Below are positions 63,801 through 64,000 of a DNA stretch of 64,000 nt, in pieces. The DNA is taken from positions 24,770,371 to 24,834,370 of the forward strand of contig NC_068976.1 of NCBI RefSeq assembly GCF_016808095.1, read 5' to 3'. The notes beneath the pieces are model-generated. The model saw nothing but the letters and a program-made list of their open reading frames with translations. It was not told the DNA's origin and ran no database searches. The DNA is from Vigna angularis (Eukaryota > Streptophyta > Magnoliopsida > Fabales > Fabaceae). The stretch's first letter is position 1; every line of letters starts with the position of its first letter. The translations under genes were made by a program, and so were the position numbers.

Positions 63801-64000
63801 TATAATTTTATTTAAATCTATATCTACATCGTTGTGTAAGAATGTGAAGAAGGTTTTAAATTAGTATTTTACATGTGTCCTTCAAATTCTTCGAATAGAT
63901 ACTTGAAATTATTGGTTGAATGTAGAGTACACATAAAGCTGTTAATCTATGATTATTATTATTGTTTTGTTATCAAATAAACTAAGTCAGAATACACTTT
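57887..64000. other. AT-rich intergenic region, no gene seen
   Basis: About 6.1 kb with stops in all frames. Less AT-rich islands lie near 58560-59060, 60000-60200 and 60960-61260, but none has a coding frame I can support. Confidence 0.5.
60995..61023. promoter_or_regulatory. G-box next to an RY-type palindrome
   Basis: CACGTG at 60995-61000 is followed by the perfect 14-base palindrome CTCCATGCATGGAG at 61010-61023, whose core CATGCATG is the RY element bound by B3 factors of seed maturation. The pairing is typical of seed-gene promoters, but no target gene is visible within the window. Confidence 0.35.

Noticed and set aside
1..64000. tRNA genes, rRNA, known microRNAs and CRISPR arrays
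   Set aside because: Scanned by eye for T-loop words, known plant microRNA sequences and spaced repeats; nothing convincing. A covariance-model search would be decisive.

Overview
The window is nuclear DNA from a flowering plant: very AT-rich intergenic sequence, genes of many short exons with GT..AG introns, plant-specific families, and plant-type LTR retrotransposons. The protein flavour and the 'cgaacgg'-rich LTR suggest a legume, perhaps the Phaseolus/Vigna group; that assignment is impression, not proof. No tool was run; exon borders were read by eye from splice sites, reading phase and family conservation.

Five intact genes are supported. (1) 2532-8202, minus: a chloroplast site-2-type metalloprotease, EGY2 (12 exons, 522 aa). 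(2) 8991-10553, minus: a small WIYLD-domain protein (5 exons, 262 aa). (3) 19103-22859, minus: an AUX1/LAX auxin influx carrier (8 coding exons, 479 aa) with a probable 5'-UTR intron. (4) 36069-42714, minus: the Golgi Qa-SNARE SYP31 (5 exons, 336 aa). (5) 43811-45580, plus: ribosomal stalk protein P0 (5 exons, 320 aa). SYP31 and P0 are divergent with about 1.1 kb between start codons. Bases 1-123 look like the last codons of another, unidentified gene. These genes do not form a pathway; they are ordinary neighbours.

Between genes lie repeats. At about 12.0-13.76 kb is a heavily decayed minisatellite. At 15072-17553 is a 2.48-kb solo LTR flanked by the 5-bp duplication ACTTG. From 23.7 to 36.0 kb there is a gene-free, AT-rich stretch. 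SYP31 intron 1 carries a retrotransposon-like piece with a gag-like frame broken by one stop.

The right part is a nest of transposons. A decayed retroelement gene (from 47404) was split by a minus-oriented LTR element at 48498-55957 (two LTRs of about 1.33 kb, AACCT duplication, tRNA-Asp-like primer site, purine tract, no gag/pol seen). That element was itself hit by another LTR element, now a solo LTR at 51481-53443 (ACAGG duplication), which holds four 75-bp tandem repeats. Next to it, 56438-57879 is a Mutator-like element with terminal inverted repeats of about 300 bp around roughly 0.8 kb of non-TIR sequence, a Pack-MULE candidate. From 57.9 kb to the end no gene was seen.
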